Below, in pieces: positions 25,951 through 35,957 of a stretch of DNA of 64,000 bases (positions within the stretch are counted from its first letter, which is position 1; each line of letters opens with the position of its first letter). This DNA comes from Isoetes taiwanensis. Its lineage: Eukaryota; Streptophyta; Lycopodiopsida; Isoetales; Isoetaceae. The notes beneath the pieces are model-generated. The model had not been told where the DNA came from, searched no databases, and saw only the letters and a program-made list of their open reading frames with translations. The DNA lies in contig JAJEKV010000022.1 of the NCBI GenBank assembly GCA_021234155.1, positions 7,967,961-8,031,960 of the forward strand, written 5' to 3'. The translations under genes and the position numbers were made by a program.

Positions 25951-28578
25951 ATGCCTCAATTGGGCCAAAGCTTTGGAGGGCATTTCGAATTTAGTTTTGA
26001 TGTCAATCCTCGCCCAAACCGGGCGAATTCTCTAGTTTTCCTTCGTATTTTGGCGAAGAATTGCATCAATTTGGTCACGGACCGTGGAGCTCCTGAAAAG
26101 CGATCACGCCGACTCAATTCGATCTATGGCGAGGTAATCGTTCTATTAATTTCGCCAATGACAATGAGTAATTCTTTTTGAATACGAGACCTAAAGGCCA
26201 ATTCCGGTGGAGGTGCCCAAGAACCGCTTGCCCTACAAAAATCAATATAATCGGAAGGAACAGGTCGATGAGAATGCTCTTCGAAGCTTCGATGCAATGA
26301 ATATTGATCTCTCGGGCGTGGGGGGAATCAGATCCCATCGATCCGATCACCGTAAGACATCCCGAATTTCATTCTCCATCGGGGCTTATTCATTTTGCCC
26401 GTAAGGGTAATCAAGGTCCGCTTGGCTATTGCAATAATATTTCAAGTAATTCCGATGTGCATTTGAGAACAATGTACAATTAATTGTGTGGAGTGCATTG
26501 CAATATGGTAGCACATTGTAATTACCTCCAACAAATGTAACTATTTCTTAACCAATAGGTCTAAGAATACGTAAAGAACCGCAAGCTTCCAATCAAAGGT
26601 TGCTTATGGAGGTGGAGTCACTTAAACAAGGATTGAAGCGATGCTCGAGGACAATGACAAACCGGAGAGGAAGTTAAAAAGACCAAAATGACACCACCGG
26701 GCATGAGGGAGAGGAAAAAAAAGAACTGAAGGCCCTAAATATACTTGCCCCTAGTGGTGGGGGTTTCAAGAAGGATCCACGCTATTAAAAATCTGGTGGA
26801 TCCTACTATGGCTGAAAAGAAGAAGAGAAAACCTTGTAATATGGCTAGTTTGTTGAAAAAGCTTGTAACTAAAGATGATGTTATAGATATGTTGAAGCTT
26901 CCTCGAGCTAACCATTTAAGAAAAGTCATTCTTTGAGCAAAGCTTCTTGAATTGGGAAAGAGTCAAAGTGCTGATAACATGCAAGAATTATGTGACAATG
27001 TGGGTATCGACGACAAGCTTACATTGCTCTTTTAGATGTTTGCAGGATGGTATCAAGCAACGTGGTATTACGAAGACCATACCGCCAAGACTCCGCTTAT
27101 GTCGAGCAAGCGTAACAAAGAGGAATGCGTAAGTACACCAACATTTGGGAGAGATGTACCGATCACCACATCCGCACTTGGGATTACTAATCACCGGGAA
27201 AAGTAAGAAGAAGGGTGGCTCCGAAATGATCTATTTGTTCTTAATGAGAAGAATAATTGTTGGATGGATCTCTAAAAAATGCTTCTTCCATTAGTTCGCT
27301 TCTATGATATGAAAGTGGAAGAATGTGGAGGGAAACTCCAAATTGCTATAAAGTTGGATGAGATGGAACTGATCAAAGGTGAAAAGTATGAGAGGGTTTC
27401 TCCGACATTAATGAACAGTATTGTCAAATTCTCGATAATGAGGAAGGGAAGTTCTCTGTTCAATCGAGGACCATATTTGGTGGATAGGGATATTTCAAGT
27501 ACCGAAGAAAATCATGGTGTTCTTCGGGGTCTTTCAATGACACCTATTCCTACTATTATTGCTGCTCATGGAGCTCGGAGAGAAGCTTCGTGTTCCCGGA
27601 TACCTGAGATTACGAGGTTGAATGGCATCTGGCTGCTGATCTAAAGACCATCAAGTGCATGTGTAACATGAAACATGGTTCTGGTAAGACTACCCACGCA
27701 TGTCCTTACTGTTTGTATGCTAGGGTAGATGATAAGGAGAAGGGAATGAGTACTCAAGAATGTGACCAGGATGCTTGCAATTCCTGTACTTTGATCCCCG
27801 TACTTGCAATTCCTGTGAAGAGAGTACATATTTGCACTCTCCATGCCTTTCTAAGAATAGTGGATAAGATGGTGTACATGAGCATTCTTTTTGCTTGGAA
27901 TAAGTCTCCACAATCAGCCAGAGAAAAGTGTATGAAAGATGTTGAGAACGTGCTTTCTGATCTTGGTCTTCATGGTGGTGACTATAAAATCCTGCAAGAT
28001 CCTAAGAAGGGAGGCAAGGTTCCTTGTAAACCATCTATGGGTGGGGTGAAAGCGAAGAGATTTCTGCCTTGTACTAAATTACGTAAGAATGGATCATTGC
28101 CAACCGGAAAGTGGGAGGGGTATAAGGACTTGCCGGAAGCGTAAGATGACCGTATTTCACGGGGAGGGCAAAACTAAAGAAAATTAAAGTGTGGCGTAAT
28201 CCGAAAGCAATCGGGTAACTTTGATGGCGAGAAGAAAATGGTGGGTGGAAAGTTAGATGAATTCGAGTAGCAAAGAATCAATTCACGGGTCGCTTATACA
28301 AGCATGGGGAGAATGCAATGTCACACATTACATTCATATACTTCACGCCCATGGCTTGTGGTTTGCCAAAGAGTACGGGAGCTTGGGAATATGGAATACG
28401 CAGGGAATGGAGAAGTCACATAAGCAAGCCAAGAATGCTTTTTTCAGGTTCACACAACATCGAGGTTCGTGGTGGTAACTCATTGCAACAGATGTGCCAA
28501 TGGTTCTATAGAAGGATTATCCGCAAGCTAGAGAAAAAGATAAAGCTAAACAAGACACGACGCTGGCTAGAATATTGA
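25951..28578 (+). pseudogene. Transposase-like gene of the large element, copy B (frameshifted)
   Basis: The start MPQLGQSFGGHFEFSFDVNP matches copy A. The coding sequence continues through a short intron near 26130-26200, EVPKNRLPYKNQYNRKEQ, a degraded coiled-coil, the basic segment AEKKKRKPCNMASLLKKLV (26800s), VRFYDMKVEECGGKLQIAIK (27300s), then HACPYCLYARVDDKEK and RVHICTLHAFLRIVDKMVY (27680-27860). The last part reads THYIHILHAHGLWFAKEYGS followed by GMEKSHKQAKNAFF (28320-28450). An ADLK-type Asp, a CxxC, a conserved CTLHA and a late GxEKSH are the sort of layout seen in RNase H-like transposases; whether they are catalytic is inference. Several stops and frameshifts mean this copy cannot make the protein, so a full-length source copy must exist elsewhere if the family is active. 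Confidence 0.6.
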
Positions 28579-28781
28579 GGAGAAAAGTTGAGCAGAAAAA
28601 AAAGAAATGATATGGTGTAGCTCTAGTGCGCAGATAAGTTAAAGGCGTAAGCGATCCACAAGGATCAGACAGGGTAGAAGATATACTTCTGGGGAATCAA
28701 TTGTATGAATAAATTCATATTAATGTATAACTATTGACCATGATGTGCAACTATAATGTTTCAAATATGTTAGGTTGGCAG

Positions 28782-28966
28782 CGTGGGCACGGTGCGAACT
28801 TAGTTGGTATTCAATTGCTGAATGACAAGTATTCGCACCGTGGCCACGGTGCGAATGAAGTTGGGAATTAGTTATAGATTACCTGCTATTCGCACCGTGG
28901 CCACGGTGCGAAAGCATTTGGTTTCCGTGGCTATCTTTTGTCGTTTTCGCACGGTAGCATCGGTAC
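28782..28966. repeat. Palindrome cluster 1 (4 units)
   Basis: Units are centred at about 28787, 28844, 28900 and 28957, spaced 57, 56 and 57 bp. The second is a perfect 26-bp palindrome (ATTCGCACCGTGG plus its reverse complement). The first and fourth are decayed. The spacers between palindromes are about 32 bp and not obviously alike. It lies between the transposase-like gene and the next gene. Confidence 0.9.
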
Positions 28967-29083
28967 TCTTTATATAATTATGCTTGTTATCGATGATGTC
29001 TGCTTTTGATATTTGTTCTAAGTCATTACATTGCATATTTATCAATCTTGTCCACTCATTTGTTGCATTACAGTTCAGAGACA

Positions 29084-29982
29084 ATGGCACAGAATAGCGG
29101 TAATGCCGGATCTAACAATCCCAACAACCAAAGAACAGAAGAGAAGGCGCCGTCTGGGCGCACACATCATGGTGAAGACAGCGAGGGCAACTCCTAACTC
29201 ATTCTCTGTACTGGCTAATGAGATAGATTACATAACCGGACTTCCTCGTAGAGTGCCGGAAGTTGGATTGGTGGAGATAAACCAGGGGCCAGACTTGCTT
29301 GAAGCCGACAATGAGAATGCTAAGCCCCATGAGGATGACCATCAGGATGTGCATGTCCAGGATGTTCCGTTGATGTCCTCGATGTGCCCGCCCGTAACGC
29401 CCTATTGCCGCTCGTGCAGCTTTTGAACCCCTCAATATTATGTACTTTCGTCCCTTTCCGTGTCCCCTCGTGATAGCTCAATTAGAAGAAAATATCGTTC
29501 TACAAGAGGCAACTCGCAGCATTCTGCGGACGGTTGTGCCTGAAAGCATTGTACCAGATGCAGTAGTGCTTCCTGTTGATGAGCAGCCTGCAGTCGCATC
29601 ATCCAGTAGACGTAAGAGGAAAACTAAGCCTAAGCAGCTGCAGAAGAAACAGGTTCTCTGCAAAGGCCCTCCTAAGCTGAATAAGAAGGGCCAGCCGTTT
29701 AATCAAAAGTTAAGATGGATCTGGCGAAATCCCAAGACTTCCGTAACCACGTGGAGTGGGTGCTTCCGAAGCTCACAATGGCTAGAATATGTAAGGAGGT
29801 GGTTATACATTAAGATGAAGAGGGATGGTGCAAGGTACCGGAGACATGGTTACAATTTTCCAATGCCAGAACAGGTGACTCGATTCACTGCAGATGCCCT
29901 TGATGCTCGCGACGAGGTCACCGAGAATCACATGGTCGTTCTTCAAGACTGTGAAATGTCTTTGTGCATTCCAAGAGAGTGA
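29084..29982 (+). CDS. Unknown acidic-then-basic protein of the large element (interrupted frame)
   Basis: The likely start is the ATG at 29084 (MAQNSGNAGSNNPNN). The frame shifts to ARATPNSFSVLANEIDYITG and an acidic stretch ending HEDDHQDVHVQDVP, and then shifts again. From 29440 an open stretch runs to 29982 with a Lys/Arg-rich segment (SSRRKRKTKPKQLQKKQ) and a compact C-terminal part (RWIWRNPKTSVTTWSGC, WLEYVRRWLYIKMKRDG, MVVLQDCEMSLCIPRE). Either two small introns or two frameshifts separate these parts; I could not settle it. The basic segment could be a nuclear localisation signal or DNA-binding. No known domain is recognised. Palindrome cluster 2 follows its stop codon by about 140 bp. 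Confidence 0.45.
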
Positions 29983-30124
29983 CAATAATGAGGCAGGATA
30001 TTGCCTTGACAAATTACTTCCGAGGCATGTAAAGTGTTTTATATTAATGAAACGATCTTTGTTGTATATTTTGTTTGCTTGCTAGGTATTTTGATTGTAT
30101 CTATTCTCTATGTATACTTATAAT

Positions 30125-30246
30125 GCACCGTTGCCACGGTGCGAAATGGGTATAAATTACTTTGTGAGGGAGGTATTTTCGCACCGTGGCCACGGTGCGA
30201 AATTCCCGTAAGTTACGCGTGTGAGGGCAATTTCAAGACCGTGGGC
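30125..30246. repeat. Palindrome cluster 2 (3 units)
   Basis: Units are centred at about 30133, 30189 and 30244, spaced 56 and 55 bp. The middle one is the full palindrome (half-site TTCGCACCGTGG), the first has one mismatch, and the third keeps only one half. Here the spacers resemble each other (GTATAAATTACTTTGTGAGGG versus GTAAGTTACGCGTGTGAGGG after the palindrome), so the repeat unit is the whole ~56 bp. It sits between the convergent ends of a plus and a minus gene. Confidence 0.9.
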
Positions 30247-30394
30247 CTTTGTATAAATTGAATCATTCCACAGAAAGTGAACCACAAGATCAAAGTGAGC
30301 ATATTAACATGTTTGAGGATATATTAACATATTAGAGAACATTTAGAGAACGGCAAGTCACGGAATTATGTCCAAGTAACCTTCCCCTAGGTTT

Positions 30395-30985
30395 CTAACC
30401 CCTTCCCCTTCCCCTGCGAGGTCTAACCCATGCATCTGGGTTAGGAGTCAAGAGCTCACGCTCCTCCCAGCCTGATTCTTTCCACCATATGGGGTACCTA
30501 GTCATTAGAAAAAGTAATTCCACAGGATGATACTCACAGAAGAAGAGCGGACCTAACTCCACAAAACCGTTGTACTCGTGGTAGTACACCCTAATAAGGC
30601 CATACATCTGTCCCCGGGTAATTTCATGAATGAATTCTGTTATGTATGCATCCAGAGAGTGTGCTAAATAGCCAGCACGAAGAAGAGGCCTCAATTGTTG
30701 TAGCATCTCGTCCAGATAAAGAGGGGGTTCAAGAAGTCCCCTCATTGCAAGTCTCCTATAACATTCAGATGGATTAATTTCCATCAGTGGCTCATGACCA
30801 CAATCAAATCGCTCCAGAATGAAGTTGATCAACTCCATTGTAAGCTCCTTGGTAGGACTGTGGTGCAACCTCCACTCCAAGAAATGGTCCCATAGCTCAT
30901 CCATTCCAGGCCGCACAAAATGCCTGGGGCATGCTTGCAGGCCTTGTGGAGTGGCCCAGGGAGGATTCGGTCCAATCATTTGCAA
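30395..30985 (-). CDS. Intact 196-residue ORF of the large element, unknown function, RG-rich tail
   Basis: A single uninterrupted exon starts at ATG 30985 (MQMIGPNPPWATPQGLQACP). The predicted protein is largely helical by composition, with segments such as MDELWDHFLEWRLHHSP, TMELINFILERFDCGHEP and YITEFIHEITRGQMYGLIRV. It ends in a PDAWVRPRRGRGRG tail, typical of nucleic-acid-binding RGG-like ends. No catalytic motif or known family is recognised. It is the longest undamaged frame of the element, which contrasts with the ruined transposase-like gene. Its upstream side is a pyrimidine-rich leader (purine-rich on +). Cluster 2 lies just beyond its stop codon. Confidence 0.6.
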   Translation of the reverse strand: MQMIGPNPPWATPQGLQACPRHFVRPGMDELWDHFLEWRLHHSPTKELTMELINFILERFDCGHEPLMEINPSECYRRLAMRGLLEPPLYLDEMLQQLRPLLRAGYLAHSLDAYITEFIHEITRGQMYGLIRVYYHEYNGFVELGPLFFCEYHPVELLFLMTRYPIWWKESGWEERELLTPNPDAWVRPRRGRGRG

Positions 30986-31290
30986 AGAGCACGAAGATCA
31001 AGTAGCAAAGAACAAGGAGCACGAAGATCAAGTAGCAAGGAGCAAGAAGATCAAAAGAGAAGGAAGATCATGGAGCAAGAAAGCAAGGAACAAGATCAAG
31101 TAGCAAGATCAAGAGCAAGGAACACGGAGCAGACAAGAAATTAGTGGATCAGACAAGAAATTAGTGGAGCAGACAGGAAATTAGTGGAGCAGACAGAGAG
31201 GCAAGGAGCAGACAAGAGGCGGACAAGAGGGGGAAAGAGGCAAAGAAGCAGACAAGAAGCAGACAAGAGGCAAGGAGCAAACAAGAAGCA
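30986..31290. repeat. Purine-rich short tandem repeats
   Basis: Units of GATCAAGTAGCAARGARCAA are followed by three near-identical GGAKCAGACARGAAATTAGT units and then AGCAGACAAGAGGC variants. They occupy the intergenic space between the divergent minus ORF and the two small plus ORFs. Confidence 0.8.
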
Positions 31291-31464
31291 AAGCCAATGA
31301 TAGACAGTGAAGGCATAGATGCCTATTTAAAGAGAAATCAGGTATATATGACATTATACGAGTACCATACAAGTATGTATATAATCCAATAATTTCTATG
31401 TATATACGATCAATATTGGTGGGTATAAATATACATCAAATTGCCGAGTGCAGCAACATTGGCC

Positions 31465-31713
31465 ATGTGGCCTCCTCCTGGTCCTGAACGTGATTCCATC
31501 ACCTGCAAGATGAATCACGAAAACTTCAAGCAGTGTCGCGAGCGACAAATACCAATGGAAGACTGGATGACCACTGCCGCTCTCAATCCTCGCTATTATC
31601 CTGATCCCTTCGATGTTATCATCCATCTAATATGGAATAGAGAACATCAAATGTACATGATAGAAAAGATCACTGGGGTGCCTGGTGACAATGACTCAGA
31701 AGAGTCCCCCTAA
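31465..31713 (+). CDS. Small unknown protein SITC-1 (82 aa), tandem paralogue
   Basis: ATG 31465 gives MWPPPGPERDSITCKMNHEN and an 82-residue protein ending GDNDSEESP. It aligns end to end with the product of the next ORF: SITCxM, then a Cys six to eight residues after it, RQIPMEDW versus RGIPLDSW, a VIIHL/VFIHL strand, and MYMIEKIT versus AYEINRIT before an acidic tail. The shared Cys pair and WxxxA spacing suggest one small folded domain duplicated in tandem. I know no family with this pattern. Both lie on + between palindrome clusters 2 and 3. Confidence 0.55.
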   Translation: MWPPPGPERDSITCKMNHENFKQCRERQIPMEDWMTTAALNPRYYPDPFDVIIHLIWNREHQMYMIEKITGVPGDNDSEESP

Positions 31714-31807
31714 ATCAATACTTGTCATCTGGATCATATTGTCAATACTTATTTGAAGAGTTCATGATCGTGTATTTTGTACATTATGCTCGTATATATA
31801 ACCAATA

Positions 31808-32134
31808 ATGCTGCTACAGTGCACGTCAATAATTTTGTTCGATATAAGTACAGCTCCATTCATTCAATGGAGAAGGCATCCATTTGCTATGTCTCGGCCT
31901 GATTATTCTTGTTATTCCATTACTTGCACTATGACATATAATGATCTTTATAGATGTTCTCAGAGGGGTATCCCCCTTGATTCCTGGCTGGAAGGGGTAG
32001 CAGAGGGTCGAAATCATTCTTCCAACGGGGTTTATCGTGTTTTTATCCACCTTCATCGGGTTCCGGGCGTCCACGCCTATGAGATTAATCGCATCACTCA
32101 ACTTGCTGCTCGTGATGATCCCGATTGCGAATGA
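31808..32134 (+). CDS. Small unknown protein SITC-2 (79-108 aa), tandem paralogue
   Basis: The frame opens at ATG 31808, but homology with the neighbour begins only after the in-frame ATG at 31889 (MSRPDYSCYSITCTMTYND), which is therefore the likelier start. Matched positions include SITCTM, RCSQRGIPLDSWLEG, VFIHLHR and YEINRITQLAARDD. The spacing to the upstream paralogue is under 180 bp from the preferred start. The protein has no signal peptide or membrane segment. Palindrome cluster 3 begins about 200 bp after its stop. Confidence 0.55.
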   Translation: MLLQCTSIILFDISTAPFIQWRRHPFAMSRPDYSCYSITCTMTYNDLYRCSQRGIPLDSWLEGVAEGRNHSSNGVYRVFIHLHRVPGVHAYEINRITQLAARDDPDCE

Positions 32135-32335
32135 TCTTCTGCATTTATGTATGCTATGCCTTTTGTATGAGTTCTAAATTACACTAGAATATTTCGGACA
32201 TTCTCTAGTTATAGGTATGTATCCATAAGAGATAAGAACATATGATTCATCTATTTACCGCACATTTTCAATTTCGAAAGCTCTTGGCCATTTTCCTTAC
32301 ATGTAGATTCTAAATTCAGATAAGCATTCTCTTCG

Positions 32336-32455
32336 CAGTGTGTGTAGTCACGGTGCGAAATAATATGGAATATTTTCGCACCGTGGCCACGGTGCGAATA
32401 TTTGTTAGTTGTAAGCACGGACAACACGATCTTCGCACCGTGGCCACGGTGCAAG
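32336..32455. repeat. Palindrome cluster 3 (3 units)
   Basis: Units are centred at about 32347, 32386 and 32443, spaced 39 and 57 bp. The first keeps only the right half (CACGGTGCGAA), the second is the full palindrome, and the third lacks the last bases of the right arm. It sits between the SITC pair (+) and the 3' end of the following minus gene. Confidence 0.88.
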
Positions 32456-32811
32456 TAAAATAGAAGCGTAAAACAAATTAAAATGAAACCGAAGTTTATG
32501 TTCGATATACCCGGGGGTTTCACCTACTATAAAGGTGATACGCCACGTGCGTTAATGGGGTCAGCAAAAAACCCTCCGTATACGCCTTGTCCAACCTTCT
32601 AAACGCCCCTTCCCGTATACATATTACACTGGATTCTCCTCCAGAAAACCCCCTAGCCAGCCCCTATCCGTATTTTTACATACGGTTTAGGGTAAAAAAA
32701 AACCCACCCCTTTCACTCACATGGTATATACGCCTTAAACTATGTGACATCCCCGGGTCGATATAACAAGAATAGAGATTTCAAACAAGTCTTTGCATTA
32801 ATTGACAATGG

Positions 32812-34045
32812 TTACAACTTCATTTTCTTAGAAACATGTAAGTCATCGGACACTTCGACTTCTTCCAATTCGGATTCCTGCAGACCAGCATCCAACAGGT
32901 ACATAAGGCGAGGAATCTGGGGCTCCCTCTCTTCCCAAGTCGGGCCGAATTGTAGCCTTATCCACGCCGGACAAGGCCAATGCAGCTCACCGCAGCCATA
33001 GAATACATACTAAAGCCACCAAAAATATGCGTGGCGATATCTCTCCTAACGCCCACTACTCGATCGAATTGGCGATAATGGGATATGATTACCAATCAAC
33101 GAGAGGGCCTTGAGTTTCAAGACCTCTTCTCGTCCATATGGGCTGTACTTAGAATGGAACACAACGATCTCTCCCTTATAAAGGTAGCCCATATAGTGGG
33201 CAATACTTGCATCTCTCGCCAAGGGTAACTCTGTCATGTCCGGGCGAAAAATCGCCCACAAAAATCTCCTCCAACAAATAATCGTTCTTAGGCACTTAAC
33301 AAAATAAGCAAACTTATGGTAGCTTACCTCCACTTCATCGATGCAATAACCTCTTTGGTAGAAATGTTGATGGATCGACCTTGAAGAGCTTGATTCGCTC
33401 TTTGATACTTGTTTTGCACTATCCTTTTAGCTTCGATGTACTCGCCTCGAACTTTACTTCGAGACTTCCTTCAAGCCCATTTCGCCATCTCCGTAACTCT
33501 ATCAAAAGCATTCTCGTGAGCTATTGAAGTTCCATCATAAGTTAAGAGATCGTGGCAGTCCCTAGGCACTTCCGCTCAAGTCAATGAAGTCGCCTAGACC
33601 AACAACGAAAGCATAGATTTGTCCAAGGACTTCATCTTCCCTCAAACCAAGAATGGAAGATATATCGTGGAGAAGAAGATAGTCCTTCCCTCCTATGTTA
33701 ATCGGCAAGGCTTCCGTGACACCCCATCTATCAAGATTCTCTTCATGCTCGCTTCACGCCTTCATCCTCGCCCTCGCCGAGCTTTTCCACCAGTTCCTTC
33801 TCTTTCTCTGCATCAAATACCTCCTCTACAGGTGACTGAGGTTCTGCAATAGCCTTCACCTGTGGTTCTTCCCTATCTGTTGGTGGAACCGTATATATCA
33901 TGTAAGTAGCAAACATGATGTCAACTGGATATAAATTATCCTTCCCATCCTTCTCACATAAGTCGGCTGGCAGTCTCTTGAACGACCTTCGAACCTTATC
34001 TTGGTCACCTTTGGGAAAAAGCTTCAGAAAGGACTTTAGACTCAA
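32812..34045 (-). CDS. Multi-exon unknown gene of the large element (decayed or spliced)
   Basis: On the minus strand ATG 34045 gives MSLKSFLKLFPKGDQDKVRR, continuing about 100 residues to an acidic Glu/Lys stretch. The reading resumes in another frame as NLDRWGVTEALPINIGGKDY and HDISSILGLREDEV (near 33700), then DCHDLLTYDGTSIAHENAF (33550). A GT-containing donor (GAG|GTAAGC) lies near 33330. Next come LPLARDASIAHYMGYLYKG and YSPYGREEVLKLKAL (33100s). The last exon reads GCGELHWPCPAWIRLQFGP and ends KKMKL at a TAA (32812-32814). Small introns plus one or two frameshifts explain this best. No known domain is recognised; the IGGKDYLLLHDIS stretch resembles a small DNA-binding or antirepressor-like fold only loosely. 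Confidence 0.4.
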
Positions 34046-34445
34046 TACAATCTTCCCAAATGAGGGAGAAGGACGCTGCCTTCACTTTCGCCACGGCCAT
34101 GAAACCATGAATGTAATCGACCATACACGCCAATCGTGTTTGTTAGCCTCGAGATTATATCTACCGTTAGGCGTAAGTTATTGTAGACTACGATTAAAGG
34201 CTCTACGGGTTTTCGGTCGTTGAGCCGAACTCATCTGGGTGTGACAGCCGATACTCTGCTTCCTTCCTGACGATCTGGTCATACCATGCCTGGAACTGTT
34301 CCCAAGCTTTCTCTGACCTGCCGTTTGACATTGCGGAATTGTAGCGCCTTCTTTAGTGCAATAAAAAACCTGATCGCCTAAAAGTAAGTGCCTGCGAGCT
34401 GACGGCGCGAAACTAAAATGTCTTAAGTGTCCTCACGAGAAATAT

Positions 34446-34651
34446 GTCGCACCGTGGCCACGGTGCGAAACAAATATAAACCACAAAGACAACAATAAGG
34501 TATTCGCACCGTGGCCACGGTGCGACATTTTGCCGAAAAGAAGGCCAAATTTTTGTTAACTGCAAAACATACTACACCGTGGCCACGGTGCGAAACTACA
34601 CAACACGACTACACGAACTCCACATATTTCGCACGGTGGCCACGGTGCTAT
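34446..34651. repeat. Palindrome cluster 4 (4 units)
   Basis: Units are centred at about 34457, 34514, 34582 and 34639, spaced 57, 68 and 57 bp. All four keep the core CACCGTGGCCACGGTGC or a one-base variant. The cluster lies between two minus-strand genes, so clusters occur downstream of both plus and minus genes. Confidence 0.9.
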
Positions 34652-34726
34652 CTTTGCAAAAGGATATAAGTTATTGGCAAACAACACTGGGATTTGAACC
34701 CAGTAACACCATTGTGATTTATTTGT

Positions 34727-35957
34727 TTAACTGTTTTCACTTAAAGAAAGTACAACAGAAGGCATACAGAGCTTTGTTGTATACAATTCTTCCCTACGTT
34801 TTCCTACCTTGACACCATCTACCAAAAAATGGAAGACGTTTAAGTCACATTCTGATTCCAAAATAATTCTTACATCAAATAAAGACCATGCTTCTTCGAC
34901 TTTTAAAGTTTTAAACAATTGACCACTTTTGAAGATAGCAATGTCAATGACCGCAGAATGGGTACCATCAGCATCGTCTTGTTCCACTGGAACCCACGTC
35001 CATCTGCTCCCTTCTTTTACTTCCCTCCATCTTCTGTATTTGAAGGTAATGTAAACGCTTTGCTTTCGAATACAATACCGATTCAACGCTTTCTTTCTTT
35101 ATCCCGCAGACCGTACCTTCTCAACTCCTTCATGCATCGGATGACCATTCATCACATAAAATGTCATCCGTAAACAACCGACAATCACTTACAAAGAAAC
35201 ATTTTTGAAGTCTTCTTGACATTCTCGACATTCTTAAACAAGGTAATAAACATATCGATGGGTACATTTACTTTCACGCGGTCCACAGACTCCACCTTTC
35301 TCCTTCAAAGCAATCAAAATTTCCCCGTGACAATTTCAAATTGGCAAGAAACAGAGAACTGGAATCCATTGGGCAGAACTAAGCTGTGATAATGGGGGCA
35401 ATGGTAAGTCCACAATTTTGCCTTTCCGAGGATAATACTCATATTTTAAGAACCAAATCCCCTTTCCCCAGGTAGTTTGCACTTCGCTTGACCTTCAAAA
35501 AGCAAGGATCCAATATCATAATAGAAAGCACTAAGATGCTTGTGATAGAACTCGATGGTTCCAGATCCAAAGACATCGAAATACAGAGCCCCGAGATACC
35601 GTAAAACCCAATTAGTTGATTTCTTCAAAATATAATGAATGACGGATTAGCACAGATATAATGAAACTCACAATTCGCACGAAGCTCAGGGAAATTACGT
35701 CGAGATCTTATCTTTTCTTTTCTCATGTTTGTCGGTGTGTATAGGTGTCTGACCTTGATATATACTTCCCCTCTCACCTCGAACCCGACAACAATAGCCT
35801 TCCAATGGCTTGAAATAACATTTCTCCTGCCTTTGATCACCCGATGAGGACCTCCGAGTGGCGGCCTGATTGTCACGAAGCTCCCAAGAAATATATTAAG
35901 CAGCCAAATCATTCTCACCGCGGATGCAGGTAATCGCCATCTGAAATGAACCGGCAA
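34727..35957 (-). CDS. Decayed or multi-exon unknown gene(s) of the large element
   Basis: Three open pieces follow one another on the minus strand. 35957-35625 reads MIWLLNIFLGSFVTIRPPLG then HWKAIVVGFEVRGEVYIKVR and HLYTPTN, vaguely like a BAH-type module. 35628-35340 reads YLGALYFDVFGSGTIEFYHK and WFLKYEYYPRKGKIVDLPLP. 35086-34727 reads WREVKEGSRWTWVPVEQDDA then LFKTLKVEEAWSLFDVRIIL and FHFLVDGVKVGKRREE, which has the rhythm of a ubiquitin-like fold. Whether this is one spliced gene or two cannot be settled by eye. The upstream segment 35958-36315 contains no further frame of note and would hold the promoter next to the right terminus. The assignments are impressions, not matches. Confidence 0.35.

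Noticed and set aside
28782-34651. CRISPR array (palindromic repeats with ~32-bp spacers at regular period)
   Set aside because: The repeat length and period superficially fit, but clusters have only 3-4 units, the repeats are full dyads, some spacers are alike, there are no Cas genes, and the setting is a eukaryotic nuclear transposon.
34680-34720. tRNA gene on the minus strand (CTGGGTTCAAATCCCAG T-arm-like sequence)
   Set aside because: Only the T-arm can be formed; no acceptor, D or anticodon stems fit around it.
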